A stretch of 64,000 bases of DNA. It comes from Paractinoplanes ferrugineus (GTDB lineage: Bacteria; Actinomycetota; Actinomycetes; Mycobacteriales; Micromonosporaceae). This document shows, piece after piece, positions 15,887 through 23,203 of this stretch (within the stretch, counting starts at the first letter, position 1; the number at the start of each line of letters is the position of its first letter). The notes below the pieces were generated by a model. That model did no database searches. It was not told the origin of the DNA and saw only the letters and a list, made by a program, of their open reading frames with translations. The stretch covers positions 1 to 64,000 of the forward strand of contig NZ_BOMM01000055.1 in the NCBI RefSeq assembly GCF_016862195.1, in the 5' to 3' direction. The translations under genes were made by a program, and so were the position numbers.

Positions 15887-15928
15887 TGAATTGACCACTG
15901 TCTGTATAGCTCAGCGCTGAGGCTCTAG

Positions 15929-15934
15929 TAACCT
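15929..15934 (+). promoter_or_regulatory. Putative -10 element of leaderless otsA
   Basis: TAACCT lies six bases before the ATG at 15941. This favours the ATG over the overlapping GTG at 15938 as the otsA start. Confidence 0.4.
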
Positions 15935-15940
15935 TCGGTG

Positions 15941-17380
15941 ATGCGCCAGAGCTCGTTGGTCGTGGTCGCCAACCGTCTCCCGCTCGACGACAACGTCGCC
16001 CCCGACGGGGCGTGTGAATGGCGCCGCAGCCCGGGCGGGCTGGCCAGCGCGCTGCACGCGATCCTGGAGGGAACCACCGCGACCTGGGTGGGCTGGGGTG
16101 GCGGGATCGGCGCGGCACCGCCCCTGCCCGACATCGGCACGCTGCGGCTGCGCCCGGTCGCGCTCTCCGAGGACGAGTTGCGGGGCTACTACGAGGGCTT
16201 CGCCAACACGACACTGTGGCCGCTCTACCACGACGCCGTCGAGCAGCCGGTGTTCGACCGCGGCTGGTGGGAGACCTACCGCACGGTCAACCGCCGCTTC
16301 GCCGAGGCCGCCGCCGAGGTCGCCGAGCCCGGGGCCGCGGTGTGGGTGCAGGACTACCACCTCCAGCTGGTCCCGCAGATGATCCGCGAGCTGCGCCCGG
16401 ACGTACTGATCGGCTTCTTCATGCACGTGCCGTTCCCGCCGCCGGAGCTGTTCATGCAGCTGCCGCGGCGCCTCGAACTGCTCGGCGGGATGCTCGGCGC
16501 CGACCTGGTCGGCTTCCAGCGGGAGCAGGCGGCGCACAACGTGGCCCAGCTCGCCGGCAAGATGCTCGGCGCGCGGGGCGCCGACGACGCGATCATCTAC
16601 GACGGGCGGGTGGTGCGCACCGGTGCGTTCCCGGTGTCGATCGACGTCACCGAGATGGAGGCGCTGTCCGCCCGGCCGTACGTGCTGAACCAGGCCCGGC
16701 AGCTCAAACACGACCTGGGCCAGCACAAGAAGGTGCTGCTCAGCGTCGACCGGCTCGACTACACCAAGGGCATCGAGCACCGGCTGACCGCCTACAGCGA
16801 GTTGCTGCGCGACGGGCGGATCAAGGTGCGCGACACCGTGATGGTGCAGGTGGCGGTGCCGAGCCGGGAACGGGTGGAGAGCTACCGCGGGCTCAAGGAC
16901 CGCATCGAGCGCGAGGTGGGTCGGATCAACGGCGAGTACGGGCGGGTCGGCGAGCCGGCCATCCACTACCTGAACCAGCCGTTCGACCGGGCCGACCTGG
17001 CCGCGCTGTACCGGACCGCGGACGTCATGGTGGTGACCCCGCTGCGCGACGGCATGAACCTGGTGGCGAAGGAATACGTGGCGGCCCGCGCCGACGACAC
17101 CGGCGCGCTGGTGCTCAGCGAGTTCGCCGGCGCGGCCGCCGAGCTGCAGGACGCGTTCCAGGTCAACCCGCACGACCTGGACGGGTTGAAGAAGACGCTG
17201 CTGGACGCGCTCGACGCCACCCCGGCCGACCTGCGCCGGCGGATGCAAGCCATGCGCGCGCACATCACCGAGAACGACATCCACGCGTGGGCCCGCGCCT
17301 ACCTCTCGGCGCTGGACCACACCGGTCAGCTGGCCCGGCGCCTGCCGCGGCAGCGGGCGGTCCTAGCCGACCGCGCTTAG
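15941..17380 (+). CDS. otsA: Trehalose-6-phosphate synthase
   Basis: A 479-residue GT20 glycosyltransferase joining a glucose nucleotide (UDP/GDP/ADP-glucose) to glucose 6-phosphate. Family motifs are LVVVANRLPLDDN, WVGWGGG, VWVQDYHLQLVPQMIR, IGFFMHVPFPPPELF, LLSVDRLDYTKGI, a NQPFDRADLAALYRTADVMVVTPLRDGMNLVAKEYV nucleotide-binding stretch and GALVLSEFAGAA. No otsB phosphatase is adjacent, so trehalose phosphate removal must be encoded elsewhere. Its last 18 bp overlap the 3' end of the hydrolase gene on the other strand. A four-unit repeat lies in its upstream region. Confidence 0.95.
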   Translation: MRQSSLVVVANRLPLDDNVAPDGACEWRRSPGGLASALHAILEGTTATWVGWGGGIGAAPPLPDIGTLRLRPVALSEDELRGYYEGFANTTLWPLYHDAVEQPVFDRGWWETYRTVNRRFAEAAAEVAEPGAAVWVQDYHLQLVPQMIRELRPDVLIGFFMHVPFPPPELFMQLPRRLELLGGMLGADLVGFQREQAAHNVAQLAGKMLGARGADDAIIYDGRVVRTGAFPVSIDVTEMEALSARPYVLNQARQLKHDLGQHKKVLLSVDRLDYTKGIEHRLTAYSELLRDGRIKVRDTVMVQVAVPSRERVESYRGLKDRIEREVGRINGEYGRVGEPAIHYLNQPFDRADLAALYRTADVMVVTPLRDGMNLVAKEYVAARADDTGALVLSEFAGAAAELQDAFQVNPHDLDGLKKTLLDALDATPADLRRRMQAMRAHITENDIHAWARAYLSALDHTGQLARRLPRQRAVLADRA

Positions 17381-18124
17381 CTGTTTGGTCAGCCAGTCCA
17401 GAACCGCGTCGATCGGTTCGGCCCAGCCGGTGTCGAGCATCAGGGCGTGCGCCATGCCGGGGAACAGCAGCGGGGCGCCGGCGTAGTGCGTGGCCACCCG
17501 GTCGAGGGATTTGCGCGGCACCACCCGGTCGTCGGGCGAACCGACGACCAGGACCGGCGGGCTTGCGACCGGGCGCGGCACCGGTCCGCGGGCGGCCAGG
17601 CGGCGCGGGAAGGTCATCCGCGACAGGTACGCGTCCGCGTCGGTCCCGGCGCTGAACAACTGCTTGTGGTTGAGCCGGGGGCGGCGGCGGAGCGTACCCA
17701 GCGGATTGGCCTTGACGGCCGCGCCGAGCGTCGCCCACCGGTCGGTCACCGAGGCGGCCAGCACCGGGGCGGCCAGCACGGCGGCGCGGGCCGGATAGCG
17801 GCCGAGGGCCCGCGACACGACGAGCGCGCCGGTGCCGTGCCCGATCAGCACCGCCTGCCGGGGCAGTGCCGCCGCCACCTGCACCACGTCGTGCACGTGG
17901 GCGCGCAGGTCGCCGTTCTCGCGCGGGGTCAGCGCGTACGCCGGGAAGCCGCGGCCCGCCGCGTGCGTGAGCCAATGCTCGGCGAACACCCACGCACCCA
18001 TCCCGGGGCCGGGCACGAACAACAGCGGCGGCTGCAGGTCCTCCCCCTCGACCAGGCGGGACAGGACCTCGCGCTCGACCGGCGGGACCGGCGACGTCCA
18101 GTCGTCGAATCGCAGGAGCGTCAT
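17363..18124 (-). CDS. Alpha/beta-hydrolase lacking the nucleophile
   Basis: A 253-residue alpha/beta-hydrolase-fold protein. LLFVPGPGMGAWVFAEHWLTHAA gives the oxyanion strand-loop, VVGSPDDRVVP the acid and PGMAHALMLDTGW the histidine of the triad. At the nucleophile elbow the usual GxSxG reads GHGTG (IGHGTGALVVS), so the serine is glycine. It is therefore unlikely to be a normal esterase; lyase-like or non-catalytic roles are open. Its ATG overlaps the stop of the flavin monooxygenase gene (ATGA), so the two are translated together. Last gene of the six-gene operon. Confidence 0.8.
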   Translation of the reverse strand: MTLLRFDDWTSPVPPVEREVLSRLVEGEDLQPPLLFVPGPGMGAWVFAEHWLTHAAGRGFPAYALTPRENGDLRAHVHDVVQVAAALPRQAVLIGHGTGALVVSRALGRYPARAAVLAAPVLAASVTDRWATLGAAVKANPLGTLRRRPRLNHKQLFSAGTDADAYLSRMTFPRRLAARGPVPRPVASPPVLVVGSPDDRVVPRKSLDRVATHYAGAPLLFPGMAHALMLDTGWAEPIDAVLDWLTKQLSAVG

Positions 18125-19470
18125 GCCCTCGGCTCCATCTCGTGCAGCAACTCCTCGACCGCCTTCAGGTAGGCGATGTGGTCGACCTCGAACCAGTGCC
18201 GCCGCGACGGCACGACCTGCCGGCGCGACCAGCTCTGCAGCGGGCGCGCCGACTCCTTCTGCTGCACCGCCGCGGCCCGCGCCGGGTCCTGTCGGCGCAG
18301 CCGCAGCCAGCGGGCGACGGCGACGGCCTGCCAGTGGGCGAGCGGGAGCACCCCCGAGTCGGGTTGCAGCAACCCCACCACGGCGAGCGTCGGATGTTTC
18401 CGGGCGAACGCGTGCAGGTGCAGGTCGGGGCGGCCGTCGTCGCCGGCGTCGATCAGCTCCGGGGCCAGGAAGTCGAAACGCGGCGTGTAACCGGTCGCGG
18501 TGATGACCAGGTCGGCGTCGACCCGGCGCCCGTCGGCCAGTTCCACCTGCCCGCCGACGAACCGGGTCACGTCCGGAACGGGCTTGATCCGGCCGTGGCC
18601 CAGGTAGTACGCCAGCTGACTGTTGACGATCGGGTGGCTCTCGTACGGGCGGTGGTCGGGCGCGGGCAGGCCGTACCGGGTGAGGTCGCCGGTGGTCAGG
18701 GCCAGGGTGCGGCGGTAGAGCCACTGGCGCAGTCGCAGCGGCAGCCGCCACTTCAGCAGGCGGTCGTTGACCTGGTCGGCGGGGCGGCCCAGCACGTATT
18801 TCGGGGCGTACCAGTAGCCGCGCCGGGTCGAGTGCCAGACGGTGGTGGCCTGCTGGGCGGCCTCGACCGCGATGTCGCAGCCGGTGTTGCCGGCGCCGAT
18901 CACCAGGACCTTGCGGTTGCGCAGCTGCGCCGGGTCCTTGTACTGCGCCGAGTGGATCACCTGGCCGCGGAAGTCCTCGGCCCCGTCGATCTCCGGTTTC
19001 GCCGGCGCCCAGTTGTGGCCGTTCGCGACGACCACGGCGGCGTAGCGCTGCACCCGCGACGAGCCGCCACCGGTGGACCGGGTCGTCACGTCCCAGCGCC
19101 CGTCCCCGACCGGCTCCGCCGACACCACCTCGGTGCCGAACCAGATGTGCTCGCCCAGCCCGAAGTGCTTCGCGTAACGCTCCAGGTAGGACAGGACCTG
19201 ACTGTGGTGCGGGAAGTCGGGCCAGCTGTCCGGCATCGGGAAGTCGGGGAACTCGGTGAGCGGCCGCGACGAGATCAGGTGGGTGTTCGCGTAGACCGGA
19301 CTGCGGTCGTGCCGCCAGTTCCACGCGCCGCCCACCGACGTCTCACGCTCGTAGCAGTCGACCGCGAATCCGTGCTCGCGGAGGTTCTTGACGGTCGTGA
19401 GTCCGCTGGCCCCGGCCCCGATGACGCAGACCGCGTCCCGGCGGTCGGCGATGTCCGGAGTGTCTTGCAC
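18121..19470 (-). CDS. Flavin-containing monooxygenase
   Basis: A 449-residue class B flavoprotein monooxygenase. The FAD Rossmann motif is CVIGAGASGLTTVKNL and the NADPH one VLVIGAGNTGCDIAVEAA. Between them FRGQVIHSAQYKDP fits the FxGxxxHxxxY(K/R) fingerprint of FMO/BVMO enzymes, and DLVITATGYTPRFDFLAPE is the C-terminal ATG-containing motif. It oxygenates a nucleophilic N, S or carbonyl group; the substrate is unknown. Proximity to a hydrolase-fold partner is reminiscent of Baeyer-Villiger pathways, where an ester product is hydrolysed, but that partner lacks its serine. 25 bp after the EEP gene in an operon. Confidence 0.88.
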   Translation of the reverse strand: MQDTPDIADRRDAVCVIGAGASGLTTVKNLREHGFAVDCYERETSVGGAWNWRHDRSPVYANTHLISSRPLTEFPDFPMPDSWPDFPHHSQVLSYLERYAKHFGLGEHIWFGTEVVSAEPVGDGRWDVTTRSTGGGSSRVQRYAAVVVANGHNWAPAKPEIDGAEDFRGQVIHSAQYKDPAQLRNRKVLVIGAGNTGCDIAVEAAQQATTVWHSTRRGYWYAPKYVLGRPADQVNDRLLKWRLPLRLRQWLYRRTLALTTGDLTRYGLPAPDHRPYESHPIVNSQLAYYLGHGRIKPVPDVTRFVGGQVELADGRRVDADLVITATGYTPRFDFLAPELIDAGDDGRPDLHLHAFARKHPTLAVVGLLQPDSGVLPLAHWQAVAVARWLRLRRQDPARAAAVQQKESARPLQSWSRRQVVPSRRHWFEVDHIAYLKAVEELLHEMEPRA

Positions 19471-19495
19471 GCGGCGATCCTGCCAGATGTCCGCC

Positions 19496-20167
19496 CTACG
19501 AGGAAGGGAGCATCAGGTCCGCCAGGACGGGAAGGTGATCACTGGCTTTGCGGGCCAGGTCGGACTCCACCACCTCGTACCGTTCGATGGTGATGTCGGG
19601 GGTGACGAACAGTCCGTCGATGAGCCGCGCCGGCAGCGTCGCCGGGTAGGTGAACGTGCCCGCCGCCGACGACACCAGCCCGTCCTCGACGGTCCGCCAC
19701 GCCCCGCCGCCCGGCCCCTCGTTCAGGTCGGCGGCGGCGATCACCGGGCCTTCGACCCGGTCCAGCGCTTGTTTCCACAGGGCCGCCTGCACCGGCCGTT
19801 CCGCCGGGTCGGTGGCCAGATGCGACCCGGACACGGTGAATTCGGCACCGCGCACCGAGCCGCGCAGGAACGCCGCCCCGCGCAGGTGCCGCCCCGGGGT
19901 CAGCGGATAGCGCATGCACCACGACTCGTGCACCCGGACCCGCAGGCTGACCAGCAGCAGGTTGCCGAGTGCCGGCAGGCCGCCGGCCCCGACCACCATG
20001 CCGGCGTCGTCGGCCAGCGCCGCGCACTTGTTGCGCCACAGGAAGCGGCGCGGTGCCTCCTGCACGACGAGCACGTCCGGCGCCAGGTCCCGGATCAGCG
20101 AGATCAGGGCGCCCCGGTCGTCCTTGAGGCCGTGCACGTTGTAGCTGAGGACCCTCAGGCCCGGCAT
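19496..20167 (-). CDS. Endonuclease/exonuclease/phosphatase family protein
   Basis: A 223-residue EEP-fold hydrolase. Seen: LRVLSYNVHGL (metal Asn), VLVVQEAPR (catalytic Glu), SGSHLATDP, VIAADLNEGPG (Asp-x-Asn) and RKASDHLPVLADL (Ser-Asp-His). All catalytic residues are present. The substrate could be nucleic acid, an inositol phosphate or a phospholipid; nothing in the sequence decides. No signal peptide. It starts 3 bp after the glucokinase stop, so the two are co-translated. The same neighbour position next to glkA is known in Streptomyces (from memory). Confidence 0.85.
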   Translation of the reverse strand: MPGLRVLSYNVHGLKDDRGALISLIRDLAPDVLVVQEAPRRFLWRNKCAALADDAGMVVGAGGLPALGNLLLVSLRVRVHESWCMRYPLTPGRHLRGAAFLRGSVRGAEFTVSGSHLATDPAERPVQAALWKQALDRVEGPVIAAADLNEGPGGGAWRTVEDGLVSSAAGTFTYPATLPARLIDGLFVTPDITIERYEVVESDLARKASDHLPVLADLMLPSS

Positions 20168-20170
20168 CGG

Positions 20171-21118
20171 CTAGATGCTCCGCGCCAGGTCGGCGGCGCC
20201 GACCACCCCGGCGGTGTTGCCGGTCTCGGCCGCCACCACCTCGGCCACCGGGAACCGCCCACGCTGCTCGAGCTGGTCCCGGTAGGTGTTCCGGGTCGGG
20301 GTCATGAGCAGCTCACCGGCGTCGACCACGCCCCCGCCGACCACCAGGATCTGCGGGTCGAGGCTCTGCGCCAGGTCGGCCATCGCCACCCCGAGCCAGT
20401 AGCCGATCTGCGCGAACGCGTCCCGGGCCACCCCGTCGCCGGCCCGCGCCGCCTCGGTGATCTGCCGGCCGCTGATCGCCAGCGGATCGCCGCCGGCCAG
20501 TTCCAGCAGCACCGCGGCCCGTTCCGGTTCCTGCCGCGCCCCCGCGCGGGCGAACCGCACCAGGGCGTTGCCGCTCGCGTACTGCTCCAGGCAGCCGAGC
20601 CGCCCGCACCCGCACGGATGTCCGTCCGGCACCGACTGGATGTGGCCGAGTTCCCCGGCGATCCCGTTCGCGCCCCGCCACAGCCGCCCGCCGAGCACGA
20701 TGCCGCCGCCGATCCCGGTCCCCACCGTGATCATCACCATCGAGTCGGCGTGCTGGGCGACCCCGAACCGGAACTCCGCCCAGGCCGCCACGTTGGCGTC
20801 GTTCTCCAGCACGGTGGGCAGCCCGACCGCCTTGGTCACGTAGTCCCGCAACGGCTCGTCCCGCCACGCCAGGTTCGGCGCGAACAGCACGGTCGAGGCC
20901 GCCGCGTCGATCCAGGCGGCCGCCCCGATCCCGACAGCGGTCGCCTCCGGGTACTGCGCGGCCAGCTCGGCGGCCACCTCGACGATCGTGTCCCGGGTGC
21001 CGGCCGGGTCCTCGGCCGGTGTCTCGCGGCGGTTCGACGTCAGCACCGTGCCGTGCTCGTCGACCACACCACCGGCCACCTTCGTGCCGCCGACGTCGAC
21101 TCCGATGGTCAGCGTCAC
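20171..21118 (-). CDS. glkA: ROK-family glucokinase
   Basis: A 315-residue cytosolic kinase phosphorylating glucose with ATP. Phosphate-binding IGVDVGGTKVAGGVVD, VLENDANVAAWAE with the catalytic Asp, VTVGTGIGGGIVLGG, GELGHIQ and the ROK zinc signature CGCGRLGCLEQ are complete. In Streptomyces the orthologue also mediates carbon catabolite repression; whether it does so here is an inference from family. It lies in the middle of the six-gene minus-strand operon, 14 bp after the coiled-coil protein and 3 bp before the EEP gene. Confidence 0.95.
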   Translation of the reverse strand: MTLTIGVDVGGTKVAGGVVDEHGTVLTSNRRETPAEDPAGTRDTIVEVAAELAAQYPEATAVGIGAAAWIDAAASTVLFAPNLAWRDEPLRDYVTKAVGLPTVLENDANVAAWAEFRFGVAQHADSMVMITVGTGIGGGIVLGGRLWRGANGIAGELGHIQSVPDGHPCGCGRLGCLEQYASGNALVRFARAGARQEPERAAVLLELAGGDPLAISGRQITEAARAGDGVARDAFAQIGYWLGVAMADLAQSLDPQILVVGGGVVDAGELLMTPTRNTYRDQLEQRGRFPVAEVVAAETGNTAGVVGAADLARSI

Positions 21119-21132
21119 GCTGTCTCCTTCTG

Positions 21133-22647
21133 CTACCCGCTTGGCTGAGCGCCGTCACCGGGGGCTTCGTCGCCCGCCTCGGCTCCCGCAACATCATGAT
21201 CCACCGACCCGGCTCCCGCCACGTCGGCAACACCCGCATCAGCGGTGGCCGCAGCCCACACATCAAACCTTTGCGGTGTACGCCCCGTGCCCCGCACCCC
21301 ACCCCGCGCGCCCCCGGCCTGCCCCGCCGCACCGCCGGCAGCGCCGCCGGCCTCCCCAGCCGCGCCGCCATGAGTCCCAGCCACGCCGCCGGCCTCCCCA
21401 GCAGCACCGCCGGCCGTCCCAGCGGTGCCCCCGGCAGTCCCAGCGGTGCCGCCGGCAGTCCCAGCGGTGCCGCCGGCAGTCCCAGCGGTGCCGCCGGCCT
21501 CGCCGGCCGCGCCCCCGGTCCGTGCCGCCGTCTCAGTCTTCGCGGCCTCAGTCTTCGCGGCCTCAGTCTTCGCGGCCTCAGTCCTTGCCGCCTCCGCCTT
21601 CGCCGCGTCGGCCAGTGCGGCTGCTTCCGCCACCCGCCGGGCCGCCTCGGCTGCCGCCTCCCGGGCCGCCTCGGCCGCCTCGCGCCGCGCCGCGTCGGCC
21701 TTCTCGCGGGCGCGCAGCCGCTCCGCCTCCGCTTCCGCCGCGCTCGCCGCCGAGGCCGCGGCCCACGGATCACCGGCGAACCGGGGATCCCCCGGACCGC
21801 CCGTGGAGGCGGACCCGCCGGCGGCCGTACTTCCCGCCGGCCCGGCGTCGTCCCCGGTCGCGGAAGCCTTCCCCGGCACTTCGCCGGCGGTGCCCGCGAC
21901 TCCCGGTGAGGCGGCGGGGGCCGCCCTGCGGGTGGCCGCCGACCACGTCTCGGCGGGGTCCGGCGCGGGCGCCGGCCGGGCCGCACGCGACGGCGGCGGC
22001 TTCGCCCGGTCGCCGGCCAGCGACGACAGCCCGCGCATCAGGCCGGCCACGCCGGTGGCCAGGTCGCCGGCGCCGATCGCGATCTTCGCGGCCGCCTCCG
22101 GGCTGGGGTCACGCATCGCGGCGATGACCCGGCAGACCGGGCAGACACAGCATTCCGCGCTGCCGGTGGCCCATCCGGTGTGACCCGCGGCAGGCTTCGG
22201 CTCGCCCCACCGCCCGGCCGGTCCGCCGGCCGCCCAGCCCGGCACACGCCCGGCCGCCGCCGCACCACCCGAGCCGGCCGACACCGAGCCGTGCGAGCCC
22301 GAGGAGTCCGGGGAGCCGGGTGAGCCCGAGGAGTCCGGGGAGCCGAAGGAATCCGGAGAGCCGGGAGCGGCCGGCGAGGCCGAGGAGCCAGGAGAGACCG
22401 AGGAGCCGGAAGAACTCGAGGAGCCGGAAGAGGCCGGCTCGGCGTGGGGCTCCTGGACGGCGGCGGCCAGGCGGCCGACGAGGCCGGTCACCGAGTCGGC
22501 CAGGGCGCTCAGGCCGGCGGCGAGGGTGTCGCGGGTGCCGGGCGGGCCGTCCGGGTCGGGTGCGGCGGCGCTGCGGCTGCCGTCGGTGGCCATCGCGATG
22601 ACTGTCGCGACGAGCCGTTCGGCCTCCTCGCGTGCCGACGCCGTCAT
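21133..22647 (-). CDS. Repeat-rich Cys-motif/coiled-coil protein of unknown function
   Basis: A 504-residue low-complexity protein. The N-terminal 60 residues (REEAERLVATVIAMATDG, LAAGLSALADSVTGLVGRLAAAVQ) and a central CCVCPVCRVIAAMRDPSPEAAAKIAIGAGDLATGVAGLM are the only parts that look conserved. A short protein with such a CVCPxCR motif is found beside the SRPBCC gene in other actinobacteria (from memory). Around these sit a Ser/Gly/Pro repeat (SPDSSGSPGSP), a predicted Ala/Glu/Arg coiled coil of about 60 residues, four KTEAA units, and Gly-Thr-Ala-Gly repeats from 21-bp DNA units. The Cys pairs could bind zinc. Second gene of the operon, 22 bp after SRPBCC. Confidence 0.75.
   Translation of the reverse strand: MTASAREEAERLVATVIAMATDGSRSAAAPDPDGPPGTRDTLAAGLSALADSVTGLVGRLAAAVQEPHAEPASSGSSSSSGSSVSPGSSASPAAPGSPDSFGSPDSSGSPGSPDSSGSHGSVSAGSGGAAAAGRVPGWAAGGPAGRWGEPKPAAGHTGWATGSAECCVCPVCRVIAAMRDPSPEAAAKIAIGAGDLATGVAGLMRGLSSLAGDRAKPPPSRAARPAPAPDPAETWSAATRRAAPAASPGVAGTAGEVPGKASATGDDAGPAGSTAAGGSASTGGPGDPRFAGDPWAAASAASAAEAEAERLRAREKADAARREAAEAAREAAAEAARRVAEAAALADAAKAEAARTEAAKTEAAKTEAAKTETAARTGGAAGEAGGTAGTAGGTAGTAGGTAGTAGGTAGTAGGAAGEAGGVAGTHGGAAGEAGGAAGGAAGQAGGARGGVRGTGRTPQRFDVWAAATADAGVADVAGAGSVDHDVAGAEAGDEAPGDGAQPSG
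21417..21500 (-). repeat. 21-bp coding tandem repeat, about four units
   Basis: Near-identical 21-bp units of the form cccagcggtgccgccggcagt encode Gly-Thr-Ala-Gly-Thr-Ala-Gly on the minus strand. A second array of 15-bp units cttcgcggcctcagt lies next to it at about 21537-21584 and encodes Thr-Glu-Ala-Ala-Lys. Confidence 0.8.
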
Positions 22648-22669
22648 AACGTGCCTCCCGAAACGTTGC

Positions 22670-23122
22670 TCAGCTCGCCGGCAGGCTCTCGACGCGACGT
22701 TTGAGCTGCTTCAACGCCGTATCCATGATCATCTTCTCGGCTTTGCGGCGGAACATGCCGAGCATGCCGATGGAGAGCTCCACCTCGAGTGTGTAAGTCA
22801 CGGTAGTCGTACCGTCGCCGTTGTCGGTCAGGTCGTAGGACCCGTCTTGCGTCTTCTGCGTCTTGGACGGCTCGACCAGCTGCCACTCGACCCGGGTCAG
22901 GTCGTCGGCGTAGGCGTACTCGAGGGTGTATTCGTCGGCCATCACCCCGGCGTCGATCACCCAGTGGACCCGGGCGGCGTACCCGTCCTCGTACTCCTCC
23001 AGGACGTCAATCTGCTTCAACGCGTCGACCCACTCGGGGTAGCGCGGGAAGTCGCAGATCACCGCGGCCACGCGGTCGACGGGCGCATGGACCTGGATCG
23101 ACTGCGTCGAGGTGTCCGCCAT
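22670..23122 (-). CDS. SRPBCC (START-like) family protein
   Basis: A 150-residue polyketide cyclase/dehydrase-like protein: STQSIQVHAPVDRVAAVICDFPRYPEWVDALKQIDVLEEYEDGYAARVHW, then beta strands and a C-terminal helix EKMIMDTALKQLKRRVES. The fold holds a hydrophobic cavity for lipid-like ligands. A homologue lies at the same syntenic place in Mycobacterium (Rv2185c, from memory). It heads the six-gene operon, and a TAGCCT six bases before its ATG predicts a leaderless transcript. It is divergent from the histidine kinase gene with 81 bp between start codons. Confidence 0.88.
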   Translation of the reverse strand: MADTSTQSIQVHAPVDRVAAVICDFPRYPEWVDALKQIDVLEEYEDGYAARVHWVIDAGVMADEYTLEYAYADDLTRVEWQLVEPSKTQKTQDGSYDLTDNGDGTTTVTYTLEVELSIGMLGMFRRKAEKMIMDTALKQLKRRVESLPAS

Positions 23123-23128
23123 GCACGG

Positions 23129-23134
23129 AGGCTA
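23129..23134 (-). promoter_or_regulatory. Putative -10 element of the glkA operon
   Basis: TAGCCT on the minus strand, six bases before the ATG of the SRPBCC gene at 23122, predicting a leaderless six-gene message. Confidence 0.5.
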
Positions 23135-23190
23135 CCGCGTCGGTACGACAATCCTGATGACCGGGCCGAGCCACCGGGGAGCATTGCGGC

Positions 23191-23196
23191 TACCAT
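23191..23196 (+). promoter_or_regulatory. Putative -10 element of the histidine kinase gene
   Basis: TACCAT followed by seven bases and GTG at 23204. It lies 57 bp from the divergent TAGCCT element, so the two promoters share one short control region. Confidence 0.5.
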
Positions 23197-23203
23197 CCGT
23201 CAG

